A stretch of 64,000 bases of DNA, taken from contig DUEN01000021.1 in assembly GCA_011176545.1 (NCBI GenBank), positions 1 to 64,000 on the forward strand. The letters are read 5' to 3'. Shown one piece after another: positions 18,677 to 26,760 of the stretch. Source of the stretch: Caldilineae bacterium (lineage in GTDB: Bacteria > Chloroflexota > Anaerolineae > DUEN01). The first letter of the stretch is position 1; each line of letters starts with the position of its first letter. Position numbers and translations under genes: made by a program. The notes under the pieces are model-generated. The model saw nothing but the letters and a program-made list of their open reading frames with translations, searched no databases and had not been told where the DNA came from.

Positions 18677-19225
18677 CTATCCCTCCTCCGACATGGCGGC
18701 CTGCTTGCGCAGCCAGGGAAGCTCTCCACGCATCGTCACGCGCTCACGGGAGATCTTCTCCTGAAGCTTCAGCAGCCCGTAGAAGAGCGCCTCGGGCCTG
18801 GGAGGACAGCCGGGGATATACACGTCAACGGGGATGATCTTATCCACCCCCTGAACGATGGCGTAGTTGTTGAAGGGGCCGCCGGCGGAGGCGCAGATCC
18901 CCATAGCGATCACCCACTTCGGCTCCAACATCTGGTCGTAGAGGCGCTTGATGACGGGTGCCATCTTGTTGGACACCCGCCCGGCCACGATCATCAGATC
19001 CGCTTGCCGCGGGGAGGCCCGAAAGACCTCCGAGCCGAAGCGGGAGATGTCATGACGGCTGGTGCCAGAGGTGATCATCTCGATGGCGCAACAGGCCAGG
19101 CCGAACAACAACGGCCAGACGGAGTACCGTCGGCTCCAGTTAATGGCCTGCTCCAACGTAGTCAATATGTATCCCTGCGTATGAGGGACCTCTGTCCCAG
19201 TGGATGAGGAGACGTCGAAAGCCAT
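18677..19225 (-). CDS. nuoB: NADH-quinone oxidoreductase subunit B
   Basis: Carries the terminal 4Fe-4S cluster N2 that reduces quinone. The 182 residues hold all four ligands: the tandem cysteines of [10 protein letters not shown], the Cys of [13 protein letters not shown], and the Cys of [13 protein letters not shown] hydrophilic tail ends 3 bases before nuoCD. It is 113 bases downstream of nuoA, the widest early gap in the operon. Confidence 0.96.
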   Translation of the reverse strand: MAFDVSSSTGTEVPHTQGYILTTLEQAINWSRRYSVWPLLFGLACCAIEMITSGTSRHDISRFGSEVFRASPRQADLMIVAGRVSNKMAPVIKRLYDQMLEPKWVIAMGICASAGGPFNNYAIVQGVDKIIPVDVYIPGCPPRPEALFYGLLKLQEKISRERVTMRGELPWLRKQAAMSEEG

Positions 19226-19338
19226 TCCCCGCTCTCCTTAACTTAAACCCTCCGATCTCACTTCACAGAGCCTGCCCACACGAGGCGGCCTTACCTGCAA
19301 CCTTCAGAGGAGAAATCGAAGGCGTAATCGCTGCAGCG

Positions 19339-19695
19339 TTATAGCCAGTCCAGTCCCCCTTTGCGCCAGGCGTAGATGTAACCGATCAACAGGATCCCCA
19401 GGAAGACGGCCATCTCGAGGATGCCAAACCAGCGGAGGCGGCGCAGGAGGACCGCCCACGGATACAGGAAGAGCACCTCGATATCGAACAGCACAAAGAG
19501 GATGGCCACCATGTAGTAATGCACGGGGAAACGGCGACGGGGGAGAGAAAAGGGTCGCAGACCGGATTCATAGGGTTCCAGTTTAGTGGGGGTCGGGCGC
19601 TTAGGCCCTAACAGCGTGGGAAAAAGCAACGCGATCACGGCCAACGCCGTGGAGAGGAAAAGCATGATCAGGATCGGCACATAGTCGGCAAGCAT
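19339..19695 (-). CDS. nuoA: NADH-quinone oxidoreductase subunit A
   Basis: First gene of the operon: a 118-residue, three-helix membrane subunit with the conserved KLEPYESGLRP loop and HYYMVAILFVLFDIEVLFLYPW. The frame stays open upstream to 19941, but that stretch is not NuoA-like. ATG 19695 has GGGAGGG four bases upstream and gives the normal length. Confidence 0.95.
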   Translation of the reverse strand: MLADYVPILIMLFLSTALAVIALLFPTLLGPKRPTPTKLEPYESGLRPFSLPRRRFPVHYYMVAILFVLFDIEVLFLYPWAVLLRRLRWFGILEMAVFLGILLIGYIYAWRKGGLDWL

Positions 19696-19897
19696 GTTCC
19701 CTCCCCAGAGAAGCCCATCGTCCGCGAACACACGTCCAGGCGTTCTTCCGCCTGGGCTGGCGGCAGTTGAAAACAAGCTATCTAGTTGGATTAAACATAG
19801 GCACCGTACTGCGGGTGGTACCCATCCGCCATTCGGACACGCCCGGAGGAAAAGGGGCGCGGCCTCTCCTCGTTCCCTCTCTCTCGAAATTATGCGC

Positions 19898-19926
19898 ATT
19901 TTATGACAAAGAGAACGATCTGTCAA
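19898..19926 (-). promoter_or_regulatory. Promoter of the nuo operon
   Basis: Read on the minus strand: TTGACA (19926-19921), a 17-base spacer and TAAAAT (19903-19898). This leaves a leader of about 195 bases before nuoA. The same box pair and spacing recur at 35035-35063, ahead of the cytochrome island. Confidence 0.7.
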
Positions 19927-20013
19927 AGAAGCGAACCTCAAGAGGTGAATTCCAGATCATACATGAACCCGTGCGGCGCGGGGCGCCGCGCTACCGCCAC
20001 CAGCACACATTGC

Positions 20014-20033
20014 GATGAGCCCAATGGCTCATC
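20014..20033. promoter_or_regulatory. Small inverted repeat upstream of the fur promoter
   Basis: GATGAGCC and GGCTCATC around CAAT form an exact 8-bp inverted repeat between the divergent nuo and fur promoters, about 20 bases before the fur -35 box. It is a candidate operator. It does not match a known Fur or Zur box closely. Confidence 0.35.
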
Positions 20034-20050
20034 ACCCGCATCCTCCAGAT

Positions 20051-20079
20051 TTGTCCTTTCCCCACTACTGCGGTACACT
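20051..20079 (+). promoter_or_regulatory. Candidate promoter for the fur-metal transporter operon
   Basis: TTGTCC at 20051-20056, 17 bases, then TACACT at 20074-20079. Each box matches the consensus at four of six positions. The start of transcription would fall about 25 bases before the fur ATG. Confidence 0.45.
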
Positions 20080-20109
20080 GAGACCGAGTATCACTTACGA
20101 GGTCACGTC

Positions 20110-20565
20110 ATGTGGGACTATAAAGGGGCATCCAAGCTGCCACTGGCTAGGCGCCTGGCCAGACATGGCCTGAAGCTCACCCGGCCCCGACTCGCCATCG
20201 TACAGGTACTGAGCGAGCATCCTGGGCATCTGAGCACCCAGGAGATATGGGAGAGGGCCAAGTCGCTCTATCAGCCGCTGGGGCGGGCGACGGCCTTCCG
20301 CACCATCAACCAGATGGTACAACTGGGCCTATTGCGCCCACTTCCTCTGAGAGGGGGAGAGCAGCGGTTTATGGTCGTCCGGGAAGCGCATCACCACTAC
20401 GTGGTCTGCATTCAGTGCGGTACCGTCGTTGAATTGCCTGAGTGCCCCTTGGCCGATCTCGCCGAGGAGGTGGCGGCCTCGTCCGGCTTTCAGATCACAG
20501 GGCACATGGTAGAGTTCTTCGGCCTGTGTCATGAGTGTCAGGACACCCAGGAGGGCGGGGGATGA
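20110..20565 (+). CDS. Fur-family metal-responsive transcriptional regulator
   Basis: Metal-sensing repressor of 151 residues with the Fur fold: an N-terminal winged helix (LTRPRLAIVQVLSEHPGHLSTQEIW) and a C-terminal metal/dimerisation domain with HHHYVVCIQCG and a final CHEC. Both CxxC pairs of the structural zinc site are present. Upstream in-frame codons to 19903 lack family similarity; GAGGT before ATG 20110 supports this start. Its stop overlaps the next start (ATGA). Linkage to a cluster A-I metal importer suggests a Zur- or Mn-type role and autoregulation. Metal identity cannot be read from the sequence. Confidence 0.88.
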   Translation: MWDYKGASKLPLARRLARHGLKLTRPRLAIVQVLSEHPGHLSTQEIWERAKSLYQPLGRATAFRTINQMVQLGLLRPLPLRGGEQRFMVVREAHHHYVVCIQCGTVVELPECPLADLAEEVAASSGFQITGHMVEFFGLCHECQDTQEGGG

Positions 20566-21590
20566 TCAGGCCCCATCAGCGGATAGGGGTATATCTCGGT
20601 CGGGTCGTGATGATCCTGGCGCTGATCGGCGCGATGTGGATGGCGGGATGTGCCTCCCCAGAGCACACGGCGCGCCCCCCAGAGAGCGCAGCATCCCCAG
20701 GCGCCCGCCAGGAGGCGTTGCCCACGTTGACGCCCGTCACATTGGCGGAGGGACAGAGACTACGTGTGGTAGCCAGTACGAGCATCATCGGCGACGTGGT
20801 GGCCCATGTCGGCGATGGCCTCGTCGAGCTTACGGTGTTGATGGGGCCTGGTCAGGATCCCCACGGTTACGAGCCGACGGCCAAAGATATCGCCGCCATC
20901 TCGGAGGCCCATGTGATCTTCATCAACGGGCTGGGCCTTGAGGAGGGGCTGGAGCGAACCATCAAGGCGGCGGCCGATCGCGGCCAGCCCGTGATCGCGG
21001 TATCGACAGGGGTGCCCGCACGCGAGATGCACCTGTCGGGACAGGAGGGGACGGGCAGGCCGGATCCCCACACCTGGTTCGATCCCAACAATGTCATCCT
21101 ATGGGTGAACAACATCGAAGGCGCACTCTCCGCCCTCGATCCCGTCCATGCGTCCGAGTATGCGGCGAACGCGGAGGTCTATCGCCAGCAGCTACGAGAG
21201 CTGGATGCCTACATCCGCGAACAGGTGGCGCGCATCCCCCCGGAGCGACGTAAGTTGGTCGCCGACCATCTGGTGCTCGGCTACTTCGCCGCCCGGTATG
21301 GGTTCGAGGTCATCGGCGCGGTGATCCCCGGCTTCAGCACCGTCGCTGAGCCATCGGCATCCGACCTGGCCAGGCTGACGGCGCTGGTGCACGAGGCGGG
21401 AGTGCCCACCATCTTCGTGGGGCGGACGATGAACCCCCGTATGACCCAAGTGCTGGCGGAGGAGGTGGGCGCCCGCGTCCTCCCGCTCTATACCGGCGCG
21501 TTGGGAGAACCAGGCAGCGGCGCGGAAGATTACATCAGCATGATGCGCACGAACGTTGATACGATCGTAGAGGGGTTGAGCCATCCATGA
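20562..21590 (+). CDS. Zinc/manganese ABC transporter substrate-binding lipoprotein
   Basis: Extracellular metal-binding lipoprotein (342 residues) of the ZnuA/TroA family. A hydrophobic leader ends in a lipobox (WMAGC, Cys30 lipidated), consistent with the lgt gene in this window. Family metal ligands appear as H101 (DPHGYEP), H170 (DPHTWFDP), H236 (ADHLVLG) and an acidic residue near 323. It lacks the long His-rich loop of many ZnuA proteins. ATG 20562 overlaps the fur stop and sits six bases after AGGAGGG; an earlier in-frame ATG at 20535 is less likely. Zinc versus manganese is undecided. Confidence 0.9.
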   Translation: MIRPHQRIGVYLGRVVMILALIGAMWMAGCASPEHTARPPESAASPGARQEALPTLTPVTLAEGQRLRVVASTSIIGDVVAHVGDGLVELTVLMGPGQDPHGYEPTAKDIAAISEAHVIFINGLGLEEGLERTIKAAADRGQPVIAVSTGVPAREMHLSGQEGTGRPDPHTWFDPNNVILWVNNIEGALSALDPVHASEYAANAEVYRQQLRELDAYIREQVARIPPERRKLVADHLVLGYFAARYGFEVIGAVIPGFSTVAEPSASDLARLTALVHEAGVPTIFVGRTMNPRMTQVLAEEVGARVLPLYTGALGEPGSGAEDYISMMRTNVDTIVEGLSHP

Positions 21591-22471
21591 GCGGACGAAG
21601 AAAGAAGTCGAGGAAGCCGAGAAAGAGGAGAAGCCCGGGAACGAAGGTGACGCGGCTATTCCAGCGGCCGGTCCAACACCAGGAGGCCGAGCCCGTCATC
21701 CGGCTGACGCACGTGAGCGTGCATTACAACAACGGGACGCCGGCCCTGGAGGACATCAGCTTCACCCTACAGCGAGGAGAGCGCGTGGCGGTCGTAGGCC
21801 CCAACGGCGCGGGGAAGAGCACGCTCTTCAAGGTGATCGCAGGCATTTTGTCCCCCACATCCGGCCGGGTGGACGTCTACGGCCATGCCCCGCATGGGCA
21901 CATCTGCATCGCCTACGTGCCACAGCGAAGTCAGGTGGACTGGTCGTTTCCCGTCACCGTGGCCGACGTGGTGATGATGGGCCGGGTGGGCAAGTTGGGG
22001 CTCCTGCGGTGGCCACGACGCCGGGACTGGGAGATCGTGCGTGAGAGCCTCCGTCTGGTGGGCATGGAGGAGCTGGCCAGCCGTCAGATCGGCGAGCTCT
22101 CCGGCGGCCAACAGCAGCGCGTCTTCATCGCCCGCGCGCTGGCCCAGGAGGCGGAGATCCTGCTCATGGATGAGCCGTTCGCCGGGCTGGATATGCCCTC
22201 GCAAGAGGTCTTCTTTCGCGTCCTCGACCGGCTGCGAGAGCGCGAGGTCACGGTCCTGATCTCCACTCATGATCTGAACCAGGCGGCCGGCCGCTTCGAT
22301 CGCCTGATCTTGTTGAATCGCCGATTGATCGCTATGGGGCGCGCCAAGGAGGTACTGACCCAGGAGCATCTACTGGCCGCTTACGGCGGTCGGGTCACGA
22401 TGCTGGACACCGATGACGGCACCGTGATGGTATCAGACACCTGCTGTAGCCGAGGGATGGATCATGCTTGA
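21587..22471 (+). CDS. Metal ABC transporter ATP-binding protein
   Basis: Energy-coupling ATPase of the importer (ZnuC/MntB type), 294 residues. After a very basic N-terminal tail (about 1-25) come Walker A GPNGAGKST, the signature LSGGQQQR, Walker B ILLMDEPFAGLD and the H-loop STHD. The first codon overlaps the previous stop (ATGA) and the last bases overlap the permease start by 8, so all three parts are translationally coupled. The basic tail is unusual for the family. Confidence 0.93.
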   Translation: MSGRRKKSRKPRKRRSPGTKVTRLFQRPVQHQEAEPVIRLTHVSVHYNNGTPALEDISFTLQRGERVAVVGPNGAGKSTLFKVIAGILSPTSGRVDVYGHAPHGHICIAYVPQRSQVDWSFPVTVADVVMMGRVGKLGLLRWPRRRDWEIVRESLRLVGMEELASRQIGELSGGQQQRVFIARALAQEAEILLMDEPFAGLDMPSQEVFFRVLDRLREREVTVLISTHDLNQAAGRFDRLILLNRRLIAMGRAKEVLTQEHLLAAYGGRVTMLDTDDGTVMVSDTCCSRGMDHA

Positions 22472-23321
22472 ATGGTTGATCGAGCCGCTACGCTATACCT
22501 TCATGATCCGGGGCCTTGTAGCCGCCATCCTGGTAGGCACCGTATGCGCGGTCGTCGGCACTTACGTCGTGTTGCGCGGCATGGCCTTCCTGGGGGACGC
22601 CCTGGCCCACGCCATCCTGCCCGGGGTCGCGATCGCCTATCTGCTGGGCGGCGGCGCGCAGGGGCCGCTGTTCTGGGGCGGGCTGGCGGCCGGCATAGGG
22701 ACCGCCCTGGGGATCGGCGCCATCTCCCGGGAGGGAGAGATCAAAGAGGATACGGCCATCGGCATCCTGTTCGCTGGCATGTTCGCGTTGGGGATCGCCC
22801 TGATCTCATCCGTGCGCAGCTACACGGTGGACCTGACCCACTTCCTCTTCGGGAACGTGCTGGGGGTCACCAACCAGGACCTGTACCTGACGGCGGCCTT
22901 CGGGGGGCTCGTCCTGCTCCTGGTGCTGGCCTTCTACAAGGAGTTCCTGGTGATCTCCTTCGATCCGATCCTGGCGGAGACGCTGCGACTGCCGGATACC
23001 TTCTTTCACCACCTCCTGCTCGTCATGATCGCCATCACCATCGTGGTATCCCTCCAGACAGTGGGCATCGCCCTGATGGTGGCCATGCTGGTCACCCCGG
23101 CGGCCACGGCCTACATGCTCACCCGGAGGTTACCCGTGATGATGGCGCTCGGCGCGCTCATTGGGTCCGGCTCGGGCATCGTCGGTCTGTACCTGTCGTA
23201 TTACATGAACATCGCGTCGGGAGCGGCCATCGTGCTCACCTGCACGGCGTTGTTCCTGCTGGCGTTCCTGTTCTCACCCGGCCGTGGCCTGATGTGGCAA
23301 TGGACACATCATAAGCTGTAG
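22464..23321 (+). CDS. Metal ABC transporter permease
   Basis: Membrane channel of the importer (ZnuB/MntC family, 285 residues) with about eight transmembrane helices. The start contains the conserved GTYVVLRGMAFLGDALAHA, and the cytoplasmic coupling segment lies in the middle of the protein. It is the last gene of the fur-led operon. Its TAG stop (23319-23321) lies within a perfect 30-bp palindrome. Confidence 0.92.
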   Translation: MLEWLIEPLRYTFMIRGLVAAILVGTVCAVVGTYVVLRGMAFLGDALAHAILPGVAIAYLLGGGAQGPLFWGGLAAGIGTALGIGAISREGEIKEDTAIGILFAGMFALGIALISSVRSYTVDLTHFLFGNVLGVTNQDLYLTAAFGGLVLLLVLAFYKEFLVISFDPILAETLRLPDTFFHHLLLVMIAITIVVSLQTVGIALMVAMLVTPAATAYMLTRRLPVMMALGALIGSGSGIVGLYLSYYMNIASGAAIVLTCTALFLLAFLFSPGRGLMWQWTHHKL

Positions 23322-23346
23322 GGGCGACGCATGCGTCGCCCCTACA
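23317..23346. repeat. Perfect 30-bp palindrome overlapping the permease stop codon
   Basis: TGTAGGGGCGACGCA (23317-23331) is followed at once by its reverse complement (23332-23346). The transporter stop codon is part of the left arm. It belongs to the dispersed GTAGGGG...CCCCTAC family and may also end transcription or protect the mRNA 3' end. Confidence 0.75.
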
Positions 23347-23405
23347 AGATGTTGTGCCTTTCACTTATTATGCAACGGCTGTGTGGTGTATCTTCCGGCG
23401 TGCTC

Positions 23406-23837
23406 TCAGGCCGTGCGCACCTGGATGGTGCGTCGCCTCAGTTGCTCCGCCTTGGGCAACGTCAACGTCAGCACGCCGTTCTTGAACACCGCATCGACCT
23501 TATCCACCTGCACGGGGATGTTCAAGGTTAAAGTCCGCGTCATCTTCCCATGGGGTCGCTCCAGGGCCACCACCCGTCCAGGTGGATCCGGCCGCGGGAT
23601 CTCGGTAGTAATCGTCAACGTATCCCCTTCGATGGTGATGTCCACCTGATCCGGCTCCGCGCCGGGCAGGTTCGCCTTGATCACCAGCGCGTCATCGGTG
23701 ACCCAGGCGTCGATGGGGATCTGTGGTGCCCGCTCGCGCCTTCGCTCGCGGAAGTACGGGTCGATGAAGCTCTGCTCCAGCAGTTCGTTCACCGCATCGC
23801 GCAGTGACATGACGTTGGCAGGGAAGGTCTCATCCAT
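23406..23837 (-). CDS. Hsp20/alpha-crystallin small heat-shock protein (copy 1)
   Basis: ATP-independent holdase of 143 residues: a short N-terminal arm, an alpha-crystallin beta-sandwich (about 40-130; DDALVIKANLPGAEPDQVD, then NGVLTLTLPKAE), and a C-terminal tail. AGGAGG is six bases before the ATG. It is the last and most divergent of three hsp20 genes on this strand. It follows copy 2 by 64 bases, across a hairpin. Confidence 0.93.
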   Translation of the reverse strand: MDETFPANVMSLRDAVNELLEQSFIDPYFRERRRERAPQIPIDAWVTDDALVIKANLPGAEPDQVDITIEGDTLTITTEIPRPDPPGRVVALERPHGKMTRTLTLNIPVQVDKVDAVFKNGVLTLTLPKAEQLRRRTIQVRTA

Positions 23838-23861
23838 CGTTCGCCTCCTTGGATAAAGTGA

Positions 23862-23888
23862 GGACCGGAGCTACAACGGCTCCGATCC
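23862..23888 (-). promoter_or_regulatory. Hairpin between hsp20 copies 2 and 1
   Basis: GGACCGGAGC and GCTCCGATCC pair with one G-T wobble around a short loop. It lies between two hsp20 frames and could partly terminate or stabilise the upstream message. No clear U-tract. Confidence 0.4.
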
Positions 23889-23901
23889 TCCTCACGTTCG
23901 A

Positions 23902-24453
23902 TTACGATCGCTCCTCGACCTTGATCTCGTGCTCTCGCTTGCCGATCTTGGGCAACCGGATCTTCGGCAGGATCCGGCTGACCTTGATCTTATTCACCAG
24001 CGGCTTGCCCGCGTGAGCCTTCGGCAGGGTGATGGTCAGGATGCCGTCGCAGAGCTCCGCCTTGGCCTTGTTCACCTTGACCTCGGTCGGCAGGCGCAGG
24101 CTGCGCTGCCACAGGCCATAGCGGCGCTCTCGGATGTGCCACCCAAACGTGTGGCGTTCATCCTCGGCCTTGCTCTCGGCTCGAATGGTCAGAATGCCGT
24201 TACGCTCCTCGATATCGATATCCTCCTCACGCACGCCGGGCAACGCCGCCTTCACGACGATGGCATCATCGGTCTCGTACATGTCTACGGGCAGGTTATC
24301 GCCCCACCGCCAGAAATCCGTCTCGAACGGCCAGGCTGGCCAATCCCACAGGCTACGACGAACCGGCACGAAGGCCTCCTCGAATAGTCGATCCATCATC
24401 TCGCGCACGGTCATCACATCACGATAGGGATCCCAACGCACCAGATCAGCCAT
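23902..24453 (-). CDS. Hsp20/alpha-crystallin small heat-shock protein (copy 2)
   Basis: Small heat-shock protein of 183 residues, longer than usual. The N-terminus (MADLVRWDPYRDVMTVREMM) is shared with copy 3. A Trp-rich arm follows (LWDWPAWPFETDFWRW), then the alpha-crystallin domain (DDAIVVKAALPGVREEDID; DGILTITLPKA) and a lysine-rich C-terminal extension (KIRLPKIGKREHEIKVEER). That extension includes IRL/IKV elements like the I-x-I/V anchors that bridge dimers. GGAGGTGACGGT precedes the ATG. Confidence 0.93.
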   Translation of the reverse strand: MADLVRWDPYRDVMTVREMMDRLFEEAFVPVRRSLWDWPAWPFETDFWRWGDNLPVDMYETDDAIVVKAALPGVREEDIDIEERNGILTIRAESKAEDERHTFGWHIRERRYGLWQRSLRLPTEVKVNKAKAELCDGILTITLPKAHAGKPLVNKIKVSRILPKIRLPKIGKREHEIKVEERS

Positions 24454-24704
24454 ACCGTCACCTCCCTTCCCTTCTAATCCACGCTGATATCGCTCCCAGG
24501 TGCCTCATTGCACCCTTGTCAGGCTGATCCGAATAGCGCCTCTTCATCTCACGAATGCGTACTGGGAGCGAAAAGGTTACCCCGTTCGTTATTCTCCTCA
24601 TACCGCATAAGTCCTACATAAGATGACCATTTGTAATCCATTAGACGCACCTTGCAATGAACAGGCGCAGCAAGTCTCCGTCTTGCGGGCCTGTCCCGCC
24701 GCCA

Positions 24705-24938
24705 TCAGCGGAACAGCCGGAAGATGATGTTTAAAAGCACCGTCAGCACTACGCTGAGCAGGATCATCGTGCCCAGAGGGGCGTAAAATACGAAGTTATC
24801 TCGCTTGATCACGATATCCCCCGGCAGGCGGCCAGGCCATGGGAGACGGCCGAGAACCATCAACAGGATGCCCATGACGATCATAAAGCCGCCAAACACC
24901 ACGAGCCATCGTCCCAGGTCACCCAACATGGTGCTCAC
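24705..24938 (-). CDS. DUF2905 family small membrane protein
   Basis: A 77-residue protein with two hydrophobic helices (about 10-30 and 52-74) linked by GRLPWPGRLPGDI, the recognisable mark of DUF2905. Function is unknown. GGAGGTGAGCACC precedes the ATG. It lies between two hsp20 genes on the same strand, with about 250 bases to copy 2 and a terminator-bearing gap to copy 3. Confidence 0.85.
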   Translation of the reverse strand: MSTMLGDLGRWLVVFGGFMIVMGILLMVLGRLPWPGRLPGDIVIKRDNFVFYAPLGTMILLSVVLTVLLNIIFRLFR

Positions 24939-24969
24939 CTCCAGATGATGGGAACATCAATACTAGAGA

Positions 24970-25052
24970 CGTCCATAATAGACAGCATGACCCTTTGTGG
25001 GGGTGACCAGCCGGTCGCCCCTACGTTTCTGTCGTGTATGCCAATATGAGCG
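24970..25052. mobile_element. Short MITE-like element with one palindrome
   Basis: Its right end (ATGCCAATATGAGCG) matches the right terminus of 2991-3137 and its left end (CGTCCATAATAGACAGCA) is an imperfect inverted copy. It encloses the palindrome 24997-25024, which shares its GGGGTGACCAGCCGGTCGCC core with 28139-28166. 83 bp, non-coding. Confidence 0.5.
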
Positions 25053-25055
25053 AAA

Positions 25056-25095
25056 TAGAAAAGGGCGGGAGCCGCGCCATCGTCCGGTCCCGCCC
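25056..25095 (-). terminator. Intrinsic terminator after hsp20 copy 3
   Basis: On the minus strand GGGCGGGA (25095-25088) pairs with TCCCGCCC (25070-25063) and is followed by TTTTCTATTT. It lies 45 bases after the hsp20 stop. Confidence 0.7.
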
Positions 25096-25139
25096 ACGGG
25101 GATCATCTCACACTCTGACGGTATGACCCGTCACGAGGG

Positions 25140-25634
25140 TTACTTCTGCTCGTCCTCCTTCACCTCGGAGGCTTGACCCTCGATCATCTGACGGGTCTTC
25201 ACCGGGATGCGCTTCGGCCGGACCTCCTCAGCCTTCGGGATGCGCAATGTCAGCACGCCGTTCTCATAGGTGGCCTCCACCTTGTCCGCATCCACCGGGG
25301 CCGGCAGACGCACGGAGCGGCTGAAGGAGCCATAGCGGCGCTCCCTAATGTGATACTGCTCCTCCTTGATCTCCTCGTCCGCCTTGATCTCGCCCCGGAT
25401 GGTCAACACATTATCGGCGATGCTGACGTCCAGGTCCTCCGGCCGCACACCCGGGATGGTCGCCTTCACGATGAAATTATCCTCGTCCTCAGCGACATCC
25501 AGAGCCAGGCTCCACTCCGTCGTCGGAGCCAACAGCCGGCTCGGCATGACGAAAGCTTCCTCAAACAGACGATCCATCGCGTTCCGCAGGCTGATGAAGT
25601 CCCGGAACGGATCCCACCGCATCAGGTTCGTCAT
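25140..25634 (-). CDS. Hsp20/alpha-crystallin small heat-shock protein (copy 3)
   Basis: Small heat-shock protein of 164 residues, closest to the canonical bacterial form: N-terminal MTNLMRWDPFRDFISLRNAMDRLFEEAFV, an alpha-crystallin domain (about 45-140; EDNFIVKATIPGVRPEDLD; NGVLTLRIPKAEEVRPKRI), and an acidic tail. It is followed by a clear terminator, so it is probably a separate transcription unit from copies 1 and 2. A CTCCAAT-type repeat lies in its upstream region. Confidence 0.94.
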   Translation of the reverse strand: MTNLMRWDPFRDFISLRNAMDRLFEEAFVMPSRLLAPTTEWSLALDVAEDEDNFIVKATIPGVRPEDLDVSIADNVLTIRGEIKADEEIKEEQYHIRERRYGSFSRSVRLPAPVDADKVEATYENGVLTLRIPKAEEVRPKRIPVKTRQMIEGQASEVKEDEQK

Positions 25635-25680
25635 CCTCTCACCTCCTCAAGGAGATCTCTCCAGAAGCTCCCCTCTTCGC

Positions 25681-25715
25681 AATCACCAATCCCTAATCTC
25701 TAATCTCCAAACCTC
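25681..25715. repeat. CTCCAAT-type repeat upstream of hsp20 copy 3
   Basis: AATCACCAATCCCTAATCTC followed by TAATCTCC belongs to the same degenerate repeat class as 7230-7262 and 9204-9269. It is placed within the leader region of a minus-strand gene, as in the nuo operon. Confidence 0.55.
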
Positions 25716-25785
25716 TACCGACCTCGCCTGCCTATACTATAGGCGCGATGCATAAGCAAAACATCAGATCAACGTAAGCGATCTA

Positions 25786-26760
25786 TTAGAGTTCATCCTC
25801 CTCAGCCCCGGTCACGACGACCAACTCATCGCCTGGTCGCACGATCTCCTCCTGGTCGAAGGTCTGCACGATGCGGCCATCTCGCACGATGGCCAGCACG
25901 ACCGTGCCTTCTTTGGCCAATTGCCCAACGCTCCGCCCCGTCTCATCGGATACGGCCGCGCGCTTCTCCAGGTCAACCCCGGGGAGCAGGTGCAGCCGAT
26001 CCAGCAGGCTGGTGAACTGCGGAAGCACGGCGGCCCGCGCCAGCACCTTGCCCACCACGATCTCCGGCGCCACCACTTCGTCCGCGCCCACGCGCCGCAG
26101 CTTCGCCACGTTCTCCGGGCGGGTGGCCGTCGAGACCACGCGCAGCTTCGGGTTGAGCTCCCGGGCGGTGATGATGGTGAAGACGTTATCCGCGTCCTGT
26201 TCAAACGTGGTGATCAAAACCTGCGCCTCGGTGATGCCTGCCCGCAGGAGCGTCTCCTCCTCCCGAGCGTCGCCATGCACGACAGCCCAGTCCGTGCTTT
26301 CCACCAGGTTGCGGCAGATCGATTCATCGGCTTCTACAATGACAAAGCTCTGGCCGCTCGCCGCCAGCTCCTGCGCGATGATCCGGGCGGGCGAATTGTA
26401 ACGACATAGGACGACGTGATCCTTCAACGGCTTCACACGCTCCATACGCAATGCCTCCAACAGGCTGCTGCGCAGCCATCTCCCCAGAAAGGCCTCAGCG
26501 GTCACGCCGATCAGCCCCAACCCCAGGATCACGTACACGCTGACGAGCAGCTTCGTGATGGGGCGGCTGGCCACCAGGTCGCCATATCCTAAGGTCGTCA
26601 GGGTGACGACGGCGAAATACCAGCTATCCAGGATATTCCATCCTTCCAGCTTGTGGAACAGCCATGTCCCACTTAACAAAAAAAGCCCGGCTAGACAGGC
26701 GAGCATCCATCGCCCGTCGAGCCGAGACAACGCGCGGATCCAACGATCAGGAGACATCAT
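25786..26760 (-). CDS. TrkA-N (RCK) domain potassium channel
   Basis: Potassium-selective channel of 324 residues with a cytosolic ligand-gated ring. Helices near 18-35 and 65-88 flank a pore loop with the selectivity filter TLTTLGYGDL. An RCK-N Rossmann domain follows (VVLCRYNSPARIIAQEL ... VVHGDARE), then an RCK-C domain ending VVVTGAEE. The filter loop is standard for K+. The frame is open upstream to 27045, but ATG 26760 overlaps the stop of the phosphatidyltransferase (ATGATGA) and fits the family. Potassium uptake and osmotic or pH control are plausible roles. Confidence 0.9.
   Translation of the reverse strand: MMSPDRWIRALSRLDGRWMLACLAGLFLLSGTWLFHKLEGWNILDSWYFAVVTLTTLGYGDLVASRPITKLLVSVYVILGLGLIGVTAEAFLGRWLRSSLLEALRMERVKPLKDHVVLCRYNSPARIIAQELAASGQSFVIVEADESICRNLVESTDWAVVHGDAREEETLLRAGITEAQVLITTFEQDADNVFTIITARELNPKLRVVSTATRPENVAKLRRVGADEVVAPEIVVGKVLARAAVLPQFTSLLDRLHLLPGVDLEKRAAVSDETGRSVGQLAKEGTVVLAIVRDGRIVQTFDQEEIVRPGDELVVVTGAEEDEL

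Noticed and set aside
17702-19207. 501-codon plus-strand frame over nuoCD and nuoB
   Set aside because: Antisense to two subunits with clear catalytic motifs; low-complexity His/Arg/Asp-rich product typical of shadow frames.
19696-19941. N-terminal extension of nuoA and an upstream start for fur at 19903
   Set aside because: Both cover the divergent promoter region, lack family similarity, and the shorter starts have good ribosome-binding sites.
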